From NCBI GenBank assembly GCA_003247345.1, contig QJZS01000004.1, forward strand, positions 1-47,692: a stretch of 47,692 nucleotides of DNA, given 5' to 3'. The notes beneath the pieces are model-generated. The model ran no database searches, had not been told where the DNA came from, and worked only from the letters and a program-made list of their open reading frames with translations. The stretch comes from Spirochaetales bacterium (GTDB lineage: Bacteria; Spirochaetota; Spirochaetia; Sphaerochaetales; Sphaerochaetaceae). Below, piece after piece: positions 44,053-47,692 of this stretch. Both the position numbers and the translations under genes were made by a program. Each line of letters opens with the position of its first letter. The first letter of the stretch is position 1.

Positions 44053-45468
44053 ATGCCTGTCTTTCTTTACAATACCATGAGTCGTAGTTTGGAAACCTTT
44101 CAGCCAATGCAAGGAAATGAAGTAGGTTTGTATTCTTGCGGGCCTACTGTATATAACTATGCCCATATCGGAAATCTGAGAACATTTTTGTTTGAAGATC
44201 TGCTAAAACGTACCCTTCAGGTCTCTGGTTTTACCGTAAACCATGTCATGAATATAACTGATGTAGGTCACCTTACCGGTGACGGAGATGAAGGTGAGGA
44301 TAAGATTGAGAAAATGGCAAACCAGACACATAAGACGGTCTGGGAAATTGCCCAATTTTATACTGATGCATTTTTTAATGATTATGATGCCTTGAATTTG
44401 ATTCGTCCAAAAGTAGTATGTAAAGCCACTGATCATATCCAGCAGATGATTGATCTTATCAAACGTCTGGAGGATGGGGGTCATACCTATGTGAGTGGTG
44501 GAAACGTATATTTCAGCATTGACTCTATCCCTGATTACGGAAAGCTTGCTAGATTGGATCTATCCTCCTTACAGACTGCCGTTCGGGAAGATGTGCAAGC
44601 TGATGACAACAAGAAGAATTCCAAGGATTTTGTTCTGTGGTTTACCAAAAGCAAGCATGGCGAACAAGCCATGATGTGGGATTCTCCCTGGGGAAGGGGT
44701 TTTCCCGGTTGGCATATTGAATGTTCTGCAATGAGTATGTACTACCTTGGTGAAAGTTTTGACATTCACTGTGGAGGCATCGATGCCATTCCTGTTCATC
44801 ACACGAATGAGATAGCCCAAAGCGAGGCTGCAACAGGTAAAGAGTGGGTCAAATATTGGATGCACGGTGAATTCTTGCTTGATGAGACTGGCAAGATGAG
44901 CAAAAGCAAGGGAGAGTTCTTGACCCTTTCCTTACTGAAAAGCAAAGGCTTCGATCCTATGGATTATCGCTATTTCTGCCTTGGGGGGCATTACCGCAGC
45001 CAATTGAAGTTTAGTTTTGAAGCTCTCGAAACGGCTAAAACAGCCCGTTCCAATGTCTATGACCGAATTCGTAGAATGTTGGCAGCTGGTGCAAAAAACA
45101 CTTCACTTGATGGTGAGAAAGCCTTGGAATACAAAAATGCTTTCCTTGAACATATTCAGCATGATTTGAATAGCCCTCGCGCATTAGCCGACCTTTGGGG
45201 TGTGCTTAAGGATGATACTCTTTCGATTGATGAGAAATATTCATTAGCTATGTTTTTCGACCAAGTGTTTGGACTGGGTCTACAAACCATAGAGAAACCT
45301 GAGGAGGAGAGTTTTCCTGAGGAAGCCTTGGCCTTGCTCCAAAAGAGAGTGGAAGCCAAGAAGGAAAAAAATTGGGCACTCGCCGATTCTTTGCGTTCTG
45401 AGCTGGATGCAATGGGTTTCATGGTCAAAGACTCTCCTGCTGGAAGTTCTTTGGAAAAAAAGATGTAA
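44053..45468 (+). CDS. cysS: Cysteinyl-tRNA synthetase
   Basis: 471-aa class I synthetase charging tRNA-Cys. CGPTVYNYAHIGNLRTF contains the first zinc ligand and the HIGH-type motif; GWHIECSAM and HHTNEIAQSEA give the remaining zinc ligands; KMSKSKG is the KMSKS loop. The C-terminal anticodon-binding helices include KKEKNWALADSLRSEL. ATG follows AGGAG. The first 50 codons have no T-box-like leader upstream. The sigma factor gene starts 27 nt after the stop. Confidence 0.95.
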   Translation: MPVFLYNTMSRSLETFQPMQGNEVGLYSCGPTVYNYAHIGNLRTFLFEDLLKRTLQVSGFTVNHVMNITDVGHLTGDGDEGEDKIEKMANQTHKTVWEIAQFYTDAFFNDYDALNLIRPKVVCKATDHIQQMIDLIKRLEDGGHTYVSGGNVYFSIDSIPDYGKLARLDLSSLQTAVREDVQADDNKKNSKDFVLWFTKSKHGEQAMMWDSPWGRGFPGWHIECSAMSMYYLGESFDIHCGGIDAIPVHHTNEIAQSEAATGKEWVKYWMHGEFLLDETGKMSKSKGEFLTLSLLKSKGFDPMDYRYFCLGGHYRSQLKFSFEALETAKTARSNVYDRIRRMLAAGAKNTSLDGEKALEYKNAFLEHIQHDLNSPRALADLWGVLKDDTLSIDEKYSLAMFFDQVFGLGLQTIEKPEEESFPEEALALLQKRVEAKKEKNWALADSLRSELDAMGFMVKDSPAGSSLEKKM

Positions 45469-45495
45469 CTTGGTTACTGGTGAGTTGTTAACGTT

Positions 45496-46014
45496 ATGGA
45501 AATACAGAGCAACGATGAGCGAGCTTTTAGACAGGTCTATGAGCAAGTATTCCCGGTATTGATGCGTGTAGTATATCACGTAACCAATAATCAGGATCTT
45601 GCAGAGGAAATTTGTCAGGAAGCTTTCATCAGGTTCTTTGACAAGGCAATGGAGTTTCCCTCCCTTGATGATGCCAAGTATTGGCTGATCAGGGTGTCGA
45701 AAAATCTAGCCATCAACCAAGTGAAGCGGAAATCCCGTGAGATGAATATGGTGGATAAATTGAAAAAATATCCCACCAACGGGGCAAACCATACTGATGG
45801 TTCGAGTGTGTTGATGGAGAAGGAGACCAAGAAACTGGTACAGGATGCGATTGATCAGCTTCCTGAAAAGTTTCGCCTTGTCATTGTGATGAAAGAATAT
45901 ACTGACATGGATTACAAACAGATTGCCCAAGTGTTGCATATTTCTGAAAGTAACGTAAAGGTTCGAGTATATCGAGCAAGAAAAATGCTCGAGTCGATTC
46001 TCAGCCAGGAGTGA
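45496..46014 (+). CDS. ECF-type RNA polymerase sigma factor
   Basis: 172 aa with sigma region 2 (LAEEICQEAFIRFFDKA, YWLIRVSKNLAINQVKRK) and region 4 (LPEKFRLVIVMKEYTDMDYKQIAQVLHISESNVKVRVYRARKML). No region 3, hence an extracytoplasmic-function sigma. The ribosome site is weak. A gene for a membrane zinc-finger protein follows five bases later and is its likely anti-sigma factor. Confidence 0.9.
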   Translation: MEIQSNDERAFRQVYEQVFPVLMRVVYHVTNNQDLAEEICQEAFIRFFDKAMEFPSLDDAKYWLIRVSKNLAINQVKRKSREMNMVDKLKKYPTNGANHTDGSSVLMEKETKKLVQDAIDQLPEKFRLVIVMKEYTDMDYKQIAQVLHISESNVKVRVYRARKMLESILSQE

Positions 46015-46019
46015 TGTAG

Positions 46020-46556
46020 ATGTGTGTCGATGACGAATTGTTGAATACCTATCTCGATGGTGAGTTGCAGGAGCCCTGGAGAACCCAAGTCCAGGAGCAC
46101 TTGAGCTATTGTAATGCATGTCGCCAACGTCTTGAGCAACTTCGATCCCTTCATGAGAAAATAGCTGATGCTGTTTTGCCTGATGCTGAGATCAAGGCTC
46201 GTCAGGACCGTGTATTACAATATTTTGAGAAAACACGTTTTGATTCTTCATCAAAGAAATTCCATATTTTTCGTAAACGAGTCCAAGTCAGGCTTGTACC
46301 TGCCTTGATAACCAGTGCGGCGGCATTTGTTGTAATATTTATTGGCGCTTTTGTGTTTTTTGGGAACAATTCCCAGCAGGGACAGGAAATCCTCCCTGGG
46401 GTGGCTTCCCCTATAGATAGTGCTCATATCAGGCAAGTTACTGAAATTCAACAGCCTTCTCTTGATGACTTCTCGTTGGACCAGATAATCCAACATCTTG
46501 ACGCAATGGGGTATGCGGTCAAGTTGGAGTTGAAGGCGGTTACTCCTCTTCAGTAG
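46020..46556 (+). CDS. Putative membrane anti-sigma factor (zinc-finger type)
   Basis: 178 aa. The N-terminal ~50 residues carry a ZAS-like domain: LLNTYLDGEL then HLSYCNACRQRL (HxxxCxxC). A single transmembrane helix, near residues 95-115 (LITSAAAFVVIFIGAFVFF), separates it from a short exported tail. Position right after the ECF sigma gene fits an anti-sigma factor that holds the sigma at the membrane. GGAG precedes its ATG by eight bases. Confidence 0.8.
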   Translation: MCVDDELLNTYLDGELQEPWRTQVQEHLSYCNACRQRLEQLRSLHEKIADAVLPDAEIKARQDRVLQYFEKTRFDSSSKKFHIFRKRVQVRLVPALITSAAAFVVIFIGAFVFFGNNSQQGQEILPGVASPIDSAHIRQVTEIQQPSLDDFSLDQIIQHLDAMGYAVKLELKAVTPLQ

Positions 46557-46579
46557 CATTCTTGTTTGGTTCTCATGTC

Positions 46580-46615
46580 GAAGGCTCTACATTGACTTGT
46601 AGAGCCTTCTCTATT
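46580..46615 (+). terminator. Terminator after the sigma/anti-sigma operon
   Basis: GAAGGCTCTAC-attgactt-GTAGAGCCTTC is a perfect 11-bp stem with an 8-nt loop followed by TCTATTTTGCT. It separates the anti-sigma gene from valS. Confidence 0.75.
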
Positions 46616-46660
46616 TTGCTACTATTCAAAGACTCTTTTTTTACCTGTAGGAGGCCTATT

Positions 46661-47692
46661 GTGAAGGCTATTGAATTACCGAAAGCCTATGATCCCAAAC
46701 AGTTTGAGGATCGAATCTACCAACAGTGGTTGGATGCTGGGAAATTTAAACCCGTCGACGGTGAGAAATCACCATTTACTGTCGTAATGCCTCCTCCAAA
46801 TGTCACTGGAATCCTCCATATGGGCCATGCTTTGAACAATTCATTGCAAGATATATTGACTCGTTACTACCGAATGAAGGGGCGACCGACACTATGGGTG
46901 CCGGGAACTGACCATGCAGGCATAGCAACCCAGAATATTGTCGAGCGTCAGTTGGCCAAAGAAGGCCTCAGACGCCAAGATCTCGGAAGAGACAAATTCC
47001 TTGAAAGAACCTGGCAAGTGAAGGACAAGCATCATAGCATCATCAAACAGCAGCTGGAAAAAATCGGTTGTAGCTGTGACTGGGAACATGAACGATTCAC
47101 CATGGATGAAGGCCTCAGTAGGGCAGTCCGTGAAAGTTTCGTTACTCTCTATGAGCGTGGTCTGATTTATAAAGGTGAATATCTGGTTAACTACTGTCCC
47201 CATTGTGGTACAGCCCTTGCTGATGACGAAGTAGAGTATCAGGAGTTAGGTGGCTTCCTCTATGATGTTCAGTACCCTTACAGTGATGGCAGCGGTTATA
47301 TTACCGTGGCAACCACGAGGCCGGAAACAATGTTCGGAGATGTGGCTGTAGCTGTTAATCCTGAAGACGAACGCTACAAAGGCATTGTCGGCAAATTGCT
47401 GGACCTGCCTTTGACTAACAAAAAGATTCCTATCATTGCCGATGGTTTTGTTGATATGACCTTCGGAACTGGTATGGTTAAGATTACCCCTGCGCATGAC
47501 CCGAATGACTGGCAATGTGGTATGCGCCATAACCTTGAGAAAGTGAATGTTCTGAATCCTGATGGGACTTTGAATGATAACTGTCCCGAGAAATACAGGA
47601 ACCTTAATGTTGTCGAGGCCAGAGCATTGGTCGTAGCCGATTTGAAAGAACTCGGATACCTTGTGAAGCAAAAAGAACATAACCATGACGTA
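46661..47692 (+). CDS. valS: Valyl-tRNA synthetase, 5' part (runs off window)
   Basis: Open for 344 codons to the window end and absent from the ORF track. It starts at GTG 46661 after TAGGAGG. The translation begins MKAIELPKAYDPKQFEDRIY; the ValRS form of the HIGH motif is PPPNVTGILHMGHA; LWVPGTDHAGIATQ follows, and the editing domain opens with ATTRPETMFGDVAVAVNP and ends in view with KITPAHDPNDW. The catalytic KMSKS part lies beyond the edge. Confidence 0.95.
   Translation, partial: MKAIELPKAYDPKQFEDRIYQQWLDAGKFKPVDGEKSPFTVVMPPPNVTGILHMGHALNNSLQDILTRYYRMKGRPTLWVPGTDHAGIATQNIVERQLAKEGLRRQDLGRDKFLERTWQVKDKHHSIIKQQLEKIGCSCDWEHERFTMDEGLSRAVRESFVTLYERGLIYKGEYLVNYCPHCGTALADDEVEYQELGGFLYDVQYPYSDGSGYITVATTRPETMFGDVAVAVNPEDERYKGIVGKLLDLPLTNKKIPIIADGFVDMTFGTGMVKITPAHDPNDWQCGMRHNLEKVNVLNPDGTLNDNCPEKYRNLNVVEARALVVADLKELGYLVKQKEHNHDV

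Noticed and set aside
1-47692. CRISPR arrays, tRNA or rRNA genes, insertion sequences, prophage
   Set aside because: No spaced direct repeats, no cloverleaf-type tRNA sequence, no transposase with ends and no phage structural genes were seen on reading both strands; a tRNA or small-RNA search program could still find something missed.

Overview
The window looks like chromosomal DNA from an anaerobic, fermentative bacterium. A free-living spirochaete of the Sphaerochaeta type is my best guess. That is inference from gene content (superoxide reductase, acetate kinase, selenium/molybdenum hydroxylase accessory genes, many sugar-type regulators and oxidoreductases) and moderate-to-low GC judged by eye; no database was searched. 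Genes are densely packed, often with ATGA or GTGA start/stop overlaps and GGAG-type ribosome sites. I found no rRNA, tRNA, CRISPR array, insertion sequence or phage module.

Layout. 1-640: edge of a leftward gene, two palindromes, a relic-like mini-ORF and terminators. 640-2980: galactokinase divergent from a LacI-type repressor, with an operator/promoter between them. 2967-4594: RecQ helicase and a small coupled ORF. 4666-11021: a leftward operon of LacI regulator, tripartite tricarboxylate transporter (tctC-tctB-tctA) and two Gfo/Idh/MocA dehydrogenases, preceded by two identical GCAAACGTTTGC operators. 11166-14267: two aldo/keto reductases and a degenerate ADP-ribosylglycohydrolase-like protein. 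14396-18895: two transporter-acyltransferase pairs facing each other. 19110-26978: membrane ferredoxin, GGDEF/EAL protein, CPBP protease, tandem LCCL-like lipoprotein, double-domain nucleoside diphosphate kinase, isochorismatase-like hydrolase and superoxide reductase.

27352-30718: pstB-phoU convergent with a PhoR-like kinase; a PhoB-like regulator lies about 10 kb away at 39846-40526. 30872-31945: FemAB-like transferase. 31933-39151: the most distinctive block, a selenium-dependent molybdenum hydroxylase maturation locus. It holds an XdhC-like protein with its two domains in reversed order, a cysteine desulfurase, YedE, a YedF/TusA-like protein, a DUF3343 protein, SelD, an XdhC-YqeB fusion and YqeC. 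The hydroxylase itself and selA/selB/selC are not in the window. A candidate RNase H-fold protein of unknown role follows.

40638-47692: acetate kinase, a putative outer-membrane protein, MurB, CysS, an ECF sigma/anti-sigma pair and the start of ValS, which runs off the end and is absent from the ORF track.

Start sites were moved from the ORF-track position where a clear ribosome site, homologous N-terminus or signal peptide favoured an internal codon. Each case is noted.
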